Source: Melioribacteraceae bacterium (lineage in GTDB: Bacteria; Bacteroidota; Ignavibacteria; Ignavibacteriales; Melioribacteraceae). From it: a DNA stretch of 41,028 bases. Both the position numbers and the translations under genes were made by a program. The notes below the pieces were generated by a model. That model was not told the origin of the DNA, ran no database searches, and saw only the letters and a list, made by a program, of their open reading frames with translations. Positions 24,516-33,997 of the stretch are shown piece after piece. Positions within the stretch are counted from its first letter, which is position 1; each line of letters opens with the position of its first letter. The stretch is taken from positions 1 to 41,028 of the forward strand of contig JALNXG010000033.1 of NCBI GenBank assembly GCA_023230485.1, given 5' to 3'.

Positions 24516-25838
24516 TTATTTCACCGTTTGTCTTCCGATACTGTGATAAGTAAACCCTAATTCACCCATTCTGCCTGGTTCATATATATTACGCCCATCA
24601 AATAAAACCGGATTCTTCAAAAATGATTTTACTTTTTCATAATCAGGATTTCTAAACTCATTCCATTCAGTGAGAACAAGAAGTGCCTCACTATCTTTCA
24701 ATGCCTCATACTGATCCTCACAATATGTAACCGTGTCTTTAAGATATAATTTAGAATTTTCCATTGCAGCAGGATCATAAACAGAAACTTCTGCACCGGC
24801 TTTGAGTAATTCTTCAATAATTATTACAGCAGGTGCCTCTCTCATATCATCAGTATTGGGCTTAAATGCTAATCCCCATACAGCAAATTTTTTACCTGTA
24901 AGTTCTCCGAAATGTTCTTTAACTTTTTTTACAATTACATGCTTCTGTGCTTTATTAATCTTATCCACCGTTACCAATATGCTCATAGTCGAATCATGTT
25001 CAGAAGAAGTTTTTATTAATGCATTTACATCTTTAGGGAAGCACGATCCTCCGTATCCAATACCAGGGAATAAAAATCGTTTCCCTATTCTTGTATCCGA
25101 ACCCATCCCTCTTCTTACTAAATCAACATTCGCTCCCGCTCTCTCACAGAAATTAGCTAATTCATTCATAAATGTAATACGCATTGCCAAATATGAGTTA
25201 GATGCATACTTTGTTACTTCCGAACTTTCCGGATCCATTTCTAATATCGGGTTCCCCTGCCTTACAAACGGTTCATAAAGCTCTCGCATTTTTTGAAATA
25301 CTTCTCTTGTCTTTGCTCCAATTACTATTCTATCCGGTTTCATAAAATCTTCTACTGCATATCCCTCTTTCAAAAATTCAGGATTTGAGACTACTTCAAA
25401 ATTTTTCAAACCTTGCTTCTTTAATATCTCCGTTACCTTTTGCGAAGTCCCCACAGGTACAGTGCTTTTGTTTACGATAATCTTAAAATCTTTATCGCCA
25501 TGGGTTTTTAATATCTCTCCGATTTTCTCGGTTGTATTCATTACATGCGAAAGATCAGCCGATCCATCTTCGGATTGCGGAGTTGGGAGACTAAGAAAAA
25601 TAAATTCGGAATTTGAAATAGCATATTCCAAATCGTCTGTGAATACAAGCCGTTTCTTAACGATGTTTCTTAAAAATAAAATCTCCAATCCCGGTTCGTA
25701 AATGGTTACAATCCCCTCGTTCATCTTTGCAAGCTTTTCTTTATTGTTATCAACGCATATTACATTATTGCCCATTTCGGCAAAGCATGTTGCACTTACT
25801 AATCCGACATAGCCGGAGCCAATTACTGATAGATTCAC
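24516..25838 (-). CDS. ugd: UDP-glucose 6-dehydrogenase
   Basis: This 440-residue enzyme oxidises UDP-glucose to UDP-glucuronate with NAD. Marks are G-S-G-Y-V-G-L-V (7-14), K-S-T-V-P-V-G-T, N-P-E-F-L-K-E-G, the catalytic Cys in G-Y-G-G-S-C-F-P-K-D, and W-G-L-A-F-K-P-N-T-D-D-M-R-E-A-P. The start is GTG at 25838 with GGAGG five bases upstream. It follows rfbC by 10 bases in the galE-rfbC-ugd operon. The product feeds capsule or other surface glycans. Confidence 0.96.
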   Translation of the reverse strand: MNLSVIGSGYVGLVSATCFAEMGNNVICVDNNKEKLAKMNEGIVTIYEPGLEILFLRNIVKKRLVFTDDLEYAISNSEFIFLSLPTPQSEDGSADLSHVMNTTEKIGEILKTHGDKDFKIIVNKSTVPVGTSQKVTEILKKQGLKNFEVVSNPEFLKEGYAVEDFMKPDRIVIGAKTREVFQKMRELYEPFVRQGNPILEMDPESSEVTKYASNSYLAMRITFMNELANFCERAGANVDLVRRGMGSDTRIGKRFLFPGIGYGGSCFPKDVNALIKTSSEHDSTMSILVTVDKINKAQKHVIVKKVKEHFGELTGKKFAVWGLAFKPNTDDMREAPAVIIIEELLKAGAEVSVYDPAAMENSKLYLKDTVTYCEDQYEALKDSEALLVLTEWNEFRNPDYEKVKSFLKNPVLFDGRNIYEPGRMGELGFTYHSIGRQTVK

Positions 25839-25848
25839 TAAGCCCTCC

Positions 25849-26394
25849 TTAAATGAATAAATCCTTTTGTTTATCTAATGTTACTGCTATTTTATCTTTC
25901 TCGGAAACAATTGGTTCACTCGTTGACCAATTTATACCAATCTTCGGATCGCTATATAATATAGCCCTTTCATGCTCCTTGCTATACGTCCCACTGCATT
26001 TGTAGTGAAAAATTGTATCTTCTTCCAATACTTCAAATCCATGAGCGAATCCCGGTGGAATCCATAATTGCATCTTGTTTTTGCTCGATAATTCAACCGC
26101 AAAATATCTTCCAAATGTAGGAGAATTTTTTCTTATATCCACAGCTACATCCAAAACTCTCCCAGTAATTACTTGACAAAACTTCCCTTGCGGTTTCGGC
26201 TCGATTTGATAATGCAATCCTCTAATAGTCCCTTTCGCAGATTTAGAAAAATTATCCTGAACGAAATTAATCTCCAATCCTTCATTAATAAATTTTTGTT
26301 TGTTATACGATTCAAAGAAGAAGCCGCGGCTATCTTCATATACATCAGGTGTAATTAATAAGATATCTTTTATTTCTGTTTTTTCGATTTTCAT
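25849..26394 (-). CDS. rfbC: dTDP-4-dehydrorhamnose 3,5-epimerase
   Basis: This 181-residue cupin-fold epimerase acts in dTDP-L-rhamnose synthesis. Typical segments are D-S-R-G-F-F-F-E-S-Y, the catalytic His in I-R-G-L-H-Y-Q, V-A-V-D-I-R-K-N-S-P-T-F-G, P-P-G-F-A-H-G-F and the Tyr in F-H-Y-K-C-S-G-T-Y. The length matches the family. It begins three bases after galE. Confidence 0.95.
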   Translation of the reverse strand: MKIEKTEIKDILLITPDVYEDSRGFFFESYNKQKFINEGLEINFVQDNFSKSAKGTIRGLHYQIEPKPQGKFCQVITGRVLDVAVDIRKNSPTFGRYFAVELSSKNKMQLWIPPGFAHGFEVLEEDTIFHYKCSGTYSKEHERAILYSDPKIGINWSTSEPIVSEKDKIAVTLDKQKDLFI

Positions 26395-26397
26395 ATT

Positions 26398-27372
26398 CTA
26401 ATATTTTTTATTTTTTTGCCAATTAAATGCGGATGAAAGAACTTCATCTAAACCGATCTTAGGTTCCCATCCAAGAATAGATTTTGATTTTTTATTATCT
26501 GCTACTAGTACATCAGGATCGCCCGCTCTCCTCTCTGCTATTTCATAAGGGATATCGAGACCCGTAACTTTTCTTGCTGAATCGATTATCTCTTTTACGG
26601 AATATCCTGTTCCGGTACCAAGATTTATAATAGTCGATTCACCGCTATTAAAAAGATATTCCAATCCTTTCAAATGTGCATCTGCTAAATCATTAACATG
26701 GATATAATCTCTAATACAAGTTCCATCTGGAGTTTTGTAATCATCTCCAAATACTTTTACCGATTTTCTTTTCCCTAATGCTGCATCTAAAACTATCGGA
26801 ATAAGATGTGGTTCGGGCTCATGACTTTCACCAATCATTCCATCAAAATCGCAGCCTGCCGCATTGAAATATCTCAAACAAACCGATTTCAATCCATAAG
26901 CATTATCAAAATCTTTTAGCACCATCTCTATTGCATTTTTCGTATTTGCATAAGGATTAATCGGTTTTACACTTTCTTCTTCAGAGATAGGCACTTTTAC
27001 CGGATTGCCATATAACGAACAAGTAGAAGAAAAAACAAATTTCTTTATTCCCGCCTCATTGACTGCCTTTATTAAATTAATACTTCCGATTACGTTATTT
27101 TGATAATAGATCGCAGGGTTCTCAACCGACTCACCCACATAAGCGAACGCAGCAAAATGAACAATCGCATCAGCCTTTGATTCCTTTATTGCATCACTTA
27201 ATTCTTCGTAGTTAAGTAAATCTACTCGATATAATTTTACATCCTCGGGAACTGCTTCTTCATGTCCTCTGCTTAGATTATCCAATACCGCAACATCAAT
27301 TCCTTTAGAAATAAGATATTTTACAAAGTGGCTGCCTATATATCCAGCACCACCTGTTACCAAAATTTTCAA
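26398..27372 (-). CDS. galE: UDP-glucose 4-epimerase
   Basis: This extended short-chain dehydrogenase interconverts UDP-glucose and UDP-galactose. Marks are T-G-G-A-G-Y-I-G-S-H, F-S-S-T-C-S-L-Y-G, Y-A-N-T-K (catalytic Tyr and Lys), L-R-Y-F-N-A-A-G and R-D-Y-I-H-V-N-D-L-A. I start it at TTG 27372 (M-K-I-L-V-T-G-G), because GAGGG (27378-27382) is five bases upstream. TTG 27384 would add four residues but lies beyond that site. First gene of galE-rfbC-ugd. Confidence 0.95.
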   Translation of the reverse strand: MKILVTGGAGYIGSHFVKYLISKGIDVAVLDNLSRGHEEAVPEDVKLYRVDLLNYEELSDAIKESKADAIVHFAAFAYVGESVENPAIYYQNNVIGSINLIKAVNEAGIKKFVFSSTCSLYGNPVKVPISEEESVKPINPYANTKNAIEMVLKDFDNAYGLKSVCLRYFNAAGCDFDGMIGESHEPEPHLIPIVLDAALGKRKSVKVFGDDYKTPDGTCIRDYIHVNDLADAHLKGLEYLFNSGESTIINLGTGTGYSVKEIIDSARKVTGLDIPYEIAERRAGDPDVLVADNKKSKSILGWEPKIGLDEVLSSAFNWQKNKKY

Positions 27373-27458
27373 TTTTTCCCTCAAAAAATTCTATTCAATA
27401 AAAATACAAAAAAGATTAAGATTTATTAACTTAATAATCTAATTCGGAGCAAAATTGT

Positions 27459-28592
27459 ATGGAACATAAACATTCGGGTAGATTAGTATTTATCGATCTT
27501 CTTAAAGGGTTAGTCCTCTTGATGATGATAGAGACTCATGTATTTAATCCTCTTTTACAACCCGAATATAAAGAAGCAACATGGTTTGTATTTTTAACTT
27601 TTATTAATGGTCTCGTCGCTCCATCATTTCTTTTTGCTTCTGGTTTTACGTTTATTCTTTCCACGAGCAAAACCTTCGATTCCAAATTTGATAAAACTAT
27701 TTTTTTGACAAAATTAAAAAGAATTGGCGTAATTTTTTTGTTGGGATATGTTTTACGTCTCCCTCAAATGAATCTATCAGACCTAATTAATAAATCGACT
27801 GATTTACAAATGAGAATATTTCTCTCTGTTGATATTCTCCAATGTATTGCTGTCGGACTTTTTATATTCGTTATCTCTTCCGTAATATTCAATAAAGAAA
27901 AATCAAATCTGATATTTCTAATTATTGCTACCTTCATTGTAATACTTATTAGCCCTATTATGTGGCTAATTCATTTTGATAATTTTATGCCTTCTGCAAT
28001 AGCTAACTATTTTAATCGGCTTAATGGCTCTCTCTTTCCTCTTTTTCCTTGGATTGCATTTATTTTTTCGGGTGGAATTGCCGCTCACTATTTTTTAATT
28101 CTTAAAAAATCGGGAAAAACCGAAAACTATTTTAACAATTTATTTATTACCGGAATTTTATTTTTTGTAATCGGTTTTTTTGTCTATAATAATTTGAAAG
28201 GGGTTGTTTTCGGTACTGTGATTCCTCATCCATTTTTCTTTATTGAAAGACTCGGAATCATTTTATTTCTATTATATTTTATGAATCTTATTTCTAAGTT
28301 CATTGATCTTAGTAATTCATTTTTAGTAAAGGTTAGTAAAGAATCTCTTATCGTTTATTTCCTTCATTTAGAATTAATTTATCTCGGATTCTTTAATGGA
28401 GAAAGTTTGGCAACTGTTTATAAAGATCAATTTAATTTGTTCGAAGCAAGCGGGGTTGCATTAATAATAATGTTGCTAATGATTGCTGCAGCTTATATTT
28501 GGAACTATGTAAAGATGCATCATAAGCAATATGCAACTTATACCGGTTACATATTGCTTATTGTAGGAATTACTTATTTTATTCTGGGTTAA
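27459..28592 (+). CDS. Membrane acyltransferase of the HGSNAT/DUF1624 type
   Basis: This 377-residue integral membrane protein has about ten helices. The N terminus, R-L-V-F-I-D-L-L-K-G-L-V-L-L-M-M-I-E-T-H, matches the heparan-alpha-glucosaminide N-acetyltransferase catalytic (DUF1624) family, with the conserved Arg, Asp and His. Such proteins acetylate sugars across membranes. Its place beside galE suggests glycan modification, but the substrate is unknown. It overlaps the convergent thioesterase gene by 14 bases. GGAG lies 10 bases before the ATG. Confidence 0.8.
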   Translation: MEHKHSGRLVFIDLLKGLVLLMMIETHVFNPLLQPEYKEATWFVFLTFINGLVAPSFLFASGFTFILSTSKTFDSKFDKTIFLTKLKRIGVIFLLGYVLRLPQMNLSDLINKSTDLQMRIFLSVDILQCIAVGLFIFVISSVIFNKEKSNLIFLIIATFIVILISPIMWLIHFDNFMPSAIANYFNRLNGSLFPLFPWIAFIFSGGIAAHYFLILKKSGKTENYFNNLFITGILFFVIGFFVYNNLKGVVFGTVIPHPFFFIERLGIILFLLYFMNLISKFIDLSNSFLVKVSKESLIVYFLHLELIYLGFFNGESLATVYKDQFNLFEASGVALIIMLLMIAAAYIWNYVKMHHKQYATYTGYILLIVGITYFILG

Positions 28593-29055
28593 TTGAAAAT
28601 TCTTCGTCTTCTTTCTTTAAGACTACTTCTCCTTCATAATCTTTAACTGCAAGATAAAATTCTTCCGGTAGAGGTTGCGATTTTTTTGTTCTTATATTTA
28701 TATGAACAAATACTCCGCCACCTTCTGCGATTACCTCTCTCGTTTTACTATTCTCAACTATATGTACAAAATGGAAACTCTTATTCGCGATTAAAGTTAC
28801 TTTTGTATATATAGTTAATTCATCTCCGAAATGTGCAGGTTGTAAGTAATTGCATTCATTGCGTGCCATTATGAAAAATGATTCACCTTCCAATATCTCT
28901 TTGAACTTATAAAGATGTTTTAGAGTCTCTGTATAACTAATTCGTGCATCTTCAAAATAAGTGAAATAGATGGCATTATTAACTATACCCATTAAATCGA
29001 CTTCATGAAAGCGGACTGTCTCTTTTATTTTATGTTTAAATTCACTTTTTTCCAT
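28579..29055 (-). CDS. Hotdog-fold acyl-CoA thioesterase (YbgC/4HBT-like)
   Basis: This 158-residue single hotdog domain has R-F-H-E-V-D-L-M-G-I-V-N-N-A-I-Y-F near residues 15-31, where the family's catalytic Asp is present. F-E-D-A-R follows. Members hydrolyse acyl-CoA thioesters; the substrate is not predictable. The C-terminal 25 residues are acidic and charged. GGAG sits five bases before the ATG. It lies nine bases after ltaE and ends the era-to-thioesterase cluster. Confidence 0.88.
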   Translation of the reverse strand: MEKSEFKHKIKETVRFHEVDLMGIVNNAIYFTYFEDARISYTETLKHLYKFKEILEGESFFIMARNECNYLQPAHFGDELTIYTKVTLIANKSFHFVHIVENSKTREVIAEGGGVFVHINIRTKKSQPLPEEFYLAVKDYEGEVVLKKEDEEFSINPE

Positions 29056-29064
29056 TTAACTCCA

Positions 29065-30093
29065 TTATAATACTTTGGCTAAAATATTCTTTGCTTCTTC
29101 TATTTCTTCAAATGAAATATCTTGATGAGCTACTATTCTAACATTTCCCGGACTTCCGGCACTAACTATTAATCCATATTCTTTACATTCATCAATTACC
29201 TGACCGACCGATTTTTCGGTAGGGGCTAACATTAAAATATTTGTCTGAACAGTTTTCATATCGATCTTGCATTTTCCATGATTAACTAAAAATTCTGCAA
29301 TCGATTTTATTTTTTTGTGGTCATCCTTTAGTTTCGGAATATTATTTTCGAGCGCATAAAGTCCAGCAGCAGCAAGGATTCCGACCTGCCTCATTCCTCC
29401 GCCCCAAGATTTTCTTACTCTAAATGCTTCATCAATAAACTCTTTATCACCTGCTATAATTGAACCGACCGGTGCACCAAGCCCTTTTGATAAACAACAA
29501 GAAATAGAATCAAAATGCGAAGCGTATTCTTTTACTGAAATTCCCGTCTCCACTGATGCATTCCATATTCTTGCACCATCAAGATGCATATACAATCCAT
29601 GCTTTTTTGCAACTTCTTCTATACCGATAATATTTTCCATTGGGATAATTGTCCCGCCGCCTCTATTATGTGTATTTTCCATTTCCACTACTCGTGTACG
29701 AGCCATATAATATGCGCTTAAAGGACGAATTAATGGTTCCACATCTTCGGCTTTAAATACCCCATGATCACCATTTATAAAACTTAACTGTAATCCGCTA
29801 AGTTTTGCCGGCGATCCCGATTCATATTGAAATATATGCGCATCTATATCGCATATAACTTCATCTCCCGGCTGTGTTAGAACATTCAAACATAGTTGAT
29901 TCCCCATCACACCACTTGATACATATAAAGCGGCTTCTTTACCTAATAATTCTGCCGCATATTCCTGTAATCTGTTTACAGAAGGATCTTCCTGATATAC
30001 ATCATCTCCCACTTCTGCTTCGTACATAGCTTTTCTCATCTCTAAAGATGGTTTTGTTACTGTGTCGCTTCTTAAATCAATTATTTTTTTCAT
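29065..30093 (-). CDS. ltaE: Low-specificity L-threonine aldolase
   Basis: This 342-residue fold-type I PLP enzyme cleaves L-threonine to glycine and acetaldehyde. Marks are D-L-R-S-D-T-V-T-K-P at the N terminus, H-L-D-G-A-R-I-W-N-A, and the PLP lysine in S-K-G-L-G-A-P-V-G-S. R-Q-V-G-I-L-A-A-A-G is also typical. The start overlaps the end of lnt by 17 bases. Confidence 0.94.
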   Translation of the reverse strand: MKKIIDLRSDTVTKPSLEMRKAMYEAEVGDDVYQEDPSVNRLQEYAAELLGKEAALYVSSGVMGNQLCLNVLTQPGDEVICDIDAHIFQYESGSPAKLSGLQLSFINGDHGVFKAEDVEPLIRPLSAYYMARTRVVEMENTHNRGGGTIIPMENIIGIEEVAKKHGLYMHLDGARIWNASVETGISVKEYASHFDSISCCLSKGLGAPVGSIIAGDKEFIDEAFRVRKSWGGGMRQVGILAAAGLYALENNIPKLKDDHKKIKSIAEFLVNHGKCKIDMKTVQTNILMLAPTEKSVGQVIDECKEYGLIVSAGSPGNVRIVAHQDISFEEIEEAKNILAKVL

Positions 30094-31702
30094 CTTCTTT
30101 ATATAGGTTTATTTGGAAAAATTTCTTTAGTAAAAATAAAATAAATATTGCTATCGATATTCCGGTTACAAAATTAGGGATTATTAATGGAAAATTTGTG
30201 TAGAATGTTTTATGATAATTAAAAATTATATCTCCTACTAGTATATCTTTTGAAAATAATTTTGTTTCGGAAATAATGTTTCCGTTCGGATCTATAATGT
30301 TACTAACACCGCCATTAGCAGCCATTACAACATATTTCCTATTTTCAATTGCTCTTAAACGGTTTATTTCTTTATGCTGAAAAGGTCCGCTTGAATATCC
30401 ATACCAACTATCATTAGTAACTACCGTTATAAGTCCAGCTCCCTTCTGAACAAATTCTGCAACAAAATCAGGATAGATTGATTCGATACAAATCACTCCA
30501 CCAATTTTATTCTTACCATAGTTAAAAACTTTTATGCTGTCCCCTGTATTCCAACTCGAAATTCCGACCTGCCATTTGATTAAATCCCCAATTAGGGGAA
30601 TCTCCTCTACAAACGGTACTTTCTCACCAAATGGTACTAATTTTATTTTTCCATATTTCTGAATTTCAAAACTATCAGGACTGAAACCAAGTATTGAATT
30701 AAACGAAGTATATTTTGCTCCCGATACTTTTGTTTCCTTTGCATCTTCAGGAGCTTCTTCTCCTTTAAAATAAAAATTTATATCGGGCATTCCCGTAAGT
30801 AAAAATACTTTGTTTTTATTAACGAAGTTGTGAATCTGATTTACTTCAAAATCATAATTACCTGAAAGCAAATAAACAGGTAATGCTGATTCCGGGAATA
30901 CAATTATTTTAGCTCCCAGATCAACTGCCTTTTGTGAAAGTCCTAGATAAAGATCAATCTGCTCCTGTAAATCTCCACCACTCCATTTCTGCCACGGATT
31001 AAGATTCGGCTGAATTAATCCAACCCTAATTTTATCACCTGAATCATAATCATAATTATTTTTTATAATCCCATAAACTATTGGCAATAAAAATAAAATA
31101 CCTATCAAGGTAATAAGTCTATAATTTATTCTTCCCTTCTCGAAATAGCCAATGACCAATAAATAAACGAAAAGATTAATAAATAAGATTAATAGTGATA
31201 ATCCATATGCACCAATTATATCAGCTATTTGAATAAAACTATTGAATGATGTAATAGAATTTGAAAGTGTAAGCCAAGGGAATCGAAGATCAGTTAAAGT
31301 AAATAGATATTCAAAAAACACCCAGAAAAATGGAAATAAAAACAGTGCCCCTTTTTTACCAATTGTTTTTAATGCATAATGATGAAGGAACACAGGAATT
31401 AAATAAAGTGCAGGATTAACGAATAGTAATAATCCCCCCGATATCATTAAGAAAGTATCGGCTTCTTTAGTCCAGCTCCCCACCCAATAAATCGTAATTA
31501 AATTAAAAACAAAAAACGCGAGGTAGGAAATGCGAACTCTTTTTATTAATTCATCTGTATTATTTAGTAAATAGAGATAAGGTACGAAGGCAATAAAAAT
31601 CAAATAGGGGAATGGAATGGGTGGATATGATATTCCTATCATAAATCCGCTAATCACGGATAATAAAATAATCCATTTTTTATTTAGTTTGGGTAGGTTC
31701 AC
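30077..31702 (-). CDS. lnt: Apolipoprotein N-acyltransferase
   Basis: This 541-residue inner-membrane enzyme adds the third acyl chain to lipoproteins. An N-terminal multi-helix membrane part (about 1-215) is followed by a nitrilase-type domain with the triad Glu271 (F-P-E-S-A-L-P), Lys352 (Y-G-K-I-K-L-V-P-F-G-E) and Cys405 (G-V-I-C-I-E-S). A C-terminal helix closes it. The start is GTG at 31702, inside the end of dedA (23-base overlap). It can serve the lipoproteins seen in this window. Confidence 0.95.
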   Translation of the reverse strand: MNLPKLNKKWIILLSVISGFMIGISYPPIPFPYLIFIAFVPYLYLLNNTDELIKRVRISYLAFFVFNLITIYWVGSWTKEADTFLMISGGLLLFVNPALYLIPVFLHHYALKTIGKKGALFLFPFFWVFFEYLFTLTDLRFPWLTLSNSITSFNSFIQIADIIGAYGLSLLILFINLFVYLLVIGYFEKGRINYRLITLIGILFLLPIVYGIIKNNYDYDSGDKIRVGLIQPNLNPWQKWSGGDLQEQIDLYLGLSQKAVDLGAKIIVFPESALPVYLLSGNYDFEVNQIHNFVNKNKVFLLTGMPDINFYFKGEEAPEDAKETKVSGAKYTSFNSILGFSPDSFEIQKYGKIKLVPFGEKVPFVEEIPLIGDLIKWQVGISSWNTGDSIKVFNYGKNKIGGVICIESIYPDFVAEFVQKGAGLITVVTNDSWYGYSSGPFQHKEINRLRAIENRKYVVMAANGGVSNIIDPNGNIISETKLFSKDILVGDIIFNYHKTFYTNFPLIIPNFVTGISIAIFILFLLKKFFQINLYKEDEKNN

Positions 31703-32309
31703 TTTCTTTCTTTTTCTTTTTAATGAGAAAACGGTATATAACTATCAACATTATTATTCCTAGTACAACATAAGCAATATTGGAATAAGTCTTTAAATAG
31801 GAATCTATTTTATCTATATTCTGCCCTAATTTCATTCCAAGGAATACCAATAAAATATACCATAGTAAAGAACTTAGGGATGCCAATAAAAATGTCGGGA
31901 ACATTCTCAATTGATGCAACCCTGAAAAAAAACTTACAACCGCTCTGGTACCCGGAAGGAAACGATTTACTATAATTATTTTATACCCATATCTATTAAA
32001 CCACTTATCAGCTTTTTGTAATAATTCCTGCGTAATAAATTTAATCTTGTTAGCACGAATTAATTTTAAACCAAGATAATCGCCTATAAAATACATCACA
32101 ATAAAACCGAGTGAACTGCCTATACTTGTTACCAACAAAAGTGGAATAAACCCGGCGGGTGAATGCGCTAATATTGTTGAACCAATTACTACAACTATAT
32201 CACTCGGGGATGGAGGAAATAAATTTTCTATAAAAGCGAAAGCAAATAATATTAAATATACGATTACTACATTTTGAGAATTAAGAAATACAACTATCTG
32301 TTCGAGCAT
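31680..32309 (-). CDS. DedA-family membrane protein
   Basis: This 209-residue protein has the DedA/SNARE-associated fold: F-I-E-N-L-F-P-P-S-P-S-D near residue 27, F-I-G-D-Y-L-G, the basic helix with K-W-F-N-R-Y-G, and R-F-L-P-G-T-R-A-V-V-S. The family includes lipid scramblases and flippases, including undecaprenyl-phosphate recyclers. The C terminus is lysine-rich. The ATG overlaps the ispF stop by one base. Confidence 0.9.
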   Translation of the reverse strand: MLEQIVVFLNSQNVVIVYLILFAFAFIENLFPPSPSDIVVVIGSTILAHSPAGFIPLLLVTSIGSSLGFIVMYFIGDYLGLKLIRANKIKFITQELLQKADKWFNRYGYKIIIVNRFLPGTRAVVSFFSGLHQLRMFPTFLLASLSSLLWYILLVFLGMKLGQNIDKIDSYLKTYSNIAYVVLGIIMLIVIYRFLIKKKKKESEPTQTK

Positions 32310-32800
32310 TATTTTTCTTTCTTATAAATTAATACTGTTGCGAATGCTTCAGCGCCCTCTTCCCTACCAATAAAACCCATACGCTCCGATGTCGTTGCTT
32401 TAATCGATATATCATGCTTATCAATTGAAAGTATCTCCGAAATAACTTTTTGAATCTGTGGAATATAAGGGGCAATCTTTGGTAACTCCATTACAATTGT
32501 AGCATCTATATTGCCGATTAGATAGTCATGTGAAATTATTAATTCATTAACTTTTTTAAGAAGAATTTTGCTATCGATATTTTTATATGTTTCATCGGTA
32601 TTAGGGAAATGCTTACCTATATCGCCCAGAGCTAAAGCGCCAAGCAGCGCATCACATAAAGCATGTAGTAATATATCTGCATCGGAATGACCATTGAATC
32701 CTTTTGAATGTGGAATTTCCACTCCGCCAAGAAATAATTTTCTTCCGAGTACAAATTGATGAACATCGTATCCCGATCCAATTCTAAAAGGAAAACTCAT
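32309..32800 (-). CDS. ispF: 2-C-methyl-D-erythritol 2,4-cyclodiphosphate synthase
   Basis: This 163-residue enzyme makes the cyclic diphosphate of the MEP isoprenoid pathway. Zinc ligands are in G-Y-D-V-H (Asp and His) and the H-S-D-A-D-I-L-L-H-A segment. D-I-G-K-H-F-P-N-T-D and T-S-E-R-M-G-F-I-G-R are also conserved. The length matches the family. It overlaps the acylphosphatase stop by four bases (ATGA). Confidence 0.97.
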   Translation of the reverse strand: MSFPFRIGSGYDVHQFVLGRKLFLGGVEIPHSKGFNGHSDADILLHALCDALLGALALGDIGKHFPNTDETYKNIDSKILLKKVNELIISHDYLIGNIDATIVMELPKIAPYIPQIQKVISEILSIDKHDISIKATTSERMGFIGREEGAEAFATVLIYKKEK

Positions 32801-33102
32801 TTGCGAATTTCAAACCCCGTAAATTCTTTTGTTGGTTCTGCCCATTTAATTGAATGATTTTTTACATGTGCATGCATAGGACCTACTTTCATCTCTTCTA
32901 AATATTCGTGTATTAATTGTTTTGGTCCTTCTACTACCACAAATATATCCCCTGTGTAAAGATTTTTAACAAACCCCTTTAATTCAAATTTTTGTGCATT
33001 CCTAAGAGCAAAATATCTAAAACCAACTCCCTGTACGAGTCCCTCGAGCACAATTTCAGCTCTGATTGGATCGTTCTCTTTTAGATTTACGAATACTGTC
33101 AT
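32797..33102 (-). CDS. Acylphosphatase
   Basis: This 101-residue protein hydrolyses acyl phosphates. The phosphate-binding loop is V-Q-G-V-G-F-R-Y-F (27-35), with the catalytic Arg, and the catalytic Asn is in G-F-V-K-N. The ATG at 33102 lies 47 bases inside the end of the EamA gene; a shorter start at an in-frame GTG would cut the first beta-strand, so the overlap seems real. Extra N-terminal residues (about 15) are unusual for the family. Confidence 0.9.
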   Translation of the reverse strand: MTVFVNLKENDPIRAEIVLEGLVQGVGFRYFALRNAQKFELKGFVKNLYTGDIFVVVEGPKQLIHEYLEEMKVGPMHAHVKNHSIKWAEPTKEFTGFEIRK

Positions 33103-33997
33103 ATACTTCTGTTGTAATTAATCCTGTAAAGATTAATACGCTCCCTATTAGTCCAAAGTTACTAATTTTTTCATTCAGTAGAAAGGAAGCAAATAATCCT
33201 GCGAATACCGGCTCAAATGAATAAATAATCCCCGCCTTTGTGGGCGTTACTTCTTTCTGATATTTTATCTGCATTCCGATATTAAATAATGTCGCTAATA
33301 ATGCCGTGTATAACAATGCAGTTACAACATCAAAATTTATATTTATATATAGTAATTCAATATTTGTTGCATCTAAAACAAAGGAAGTTATTAAGCTTAG
33401 GATAGCCGTTGTAGTTAATTGAATAAAAAATAATGACCAGAATTTATGGATTGAAGAATAGATATCAATTAAAACTACATGCAAAGCAAATACTATTGCT
33501 GCTGCTAAGGTGAGCTGATCTCCGAAATTAAAATCACGTCCGACTTCCTCAAAGAAAGTAGTAATTGAATTACCACCCGTCGATAAAAATATTATTCCAA
33601 TAAATACAATTATAGTCCCTATAATTGCTCCAACTGATGGGTATCTTTTTTTTATAAATATCGCAAAGATTGGAATGAAGACTACTAATGTGCCGGTAAG
33701 AAATCCTGATTTTGTTGCAGAGGTGAAACGGAGTCCATATGTCTGCCCGAAGAAACCGAGATATAAAAAGAACCCAAGTATGATGCCATGCCACAATGCT
33801 TTTTTATCTATTTTCTTTTCAAAATGAATGACTAGAGGAAGTAAAACAGAAGCAGCAATCGAAAATCGTATACCTACATAGAGCATAGATGAGATATCAT
33901 TAAGAGCATTTTTGGTAAGTATAAATGTTCCACCCCAAATAATTGTCATAACGAATAATATCGCTTCGGCTTTTAATTCTTTGAGACGATTAATCAT
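33056..33997 (-). CDS. EamA/DMT-family membrane transporter
   Basis: This 313-residue protein has about ten helices in two EamA repeats. W-G-G-T-F-I-L-T-K-N near residue 22 and G-I-I-Y-S-F-E-P-V-F-A-G-L-F-A in the second half are typical. It ends in a basic tail. The substrate is unknown. Its start overlaps the era stop by eight bases, and its end overlaps acylphosphatase by 47. It is not a close copy of the other EamA gene at 15473. Confidence 0.88.
   Translation of the reverse strand: MINRLKELKAEAILFVMTIIWGGTFILTKNALNDISSMLYVGIRFSIAASVLLPLVIHFEKKIDKKALWHGIILGFFLYLGFFGQTYGLRFTSATKSGFLTGTLVVFIPIFAIFIKKRYPSVGAIIGTIIVFIGIIFLSTGGNSITTFFEEVGRDFNFGDQLTLAAAIVFALHVVLIDIYSSIHKFWSLFFIQLTTTAILSLITSFVLDATNIELLYININFDVVTALLYTALLATLFNIGMQIKYQKEVTPTKAGIIYSFEPVFAGLFASFLLNEKISNFGLIGSVLIFTGLITTEVYDSIRKSKRERSNQS

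Noticed and set aside
24802..25278. 158-codon plus-strand frame inside ugd
   Set aside because: It is antisense to a complete, strongly conserved ugd gene and has no protein-like features of its own.
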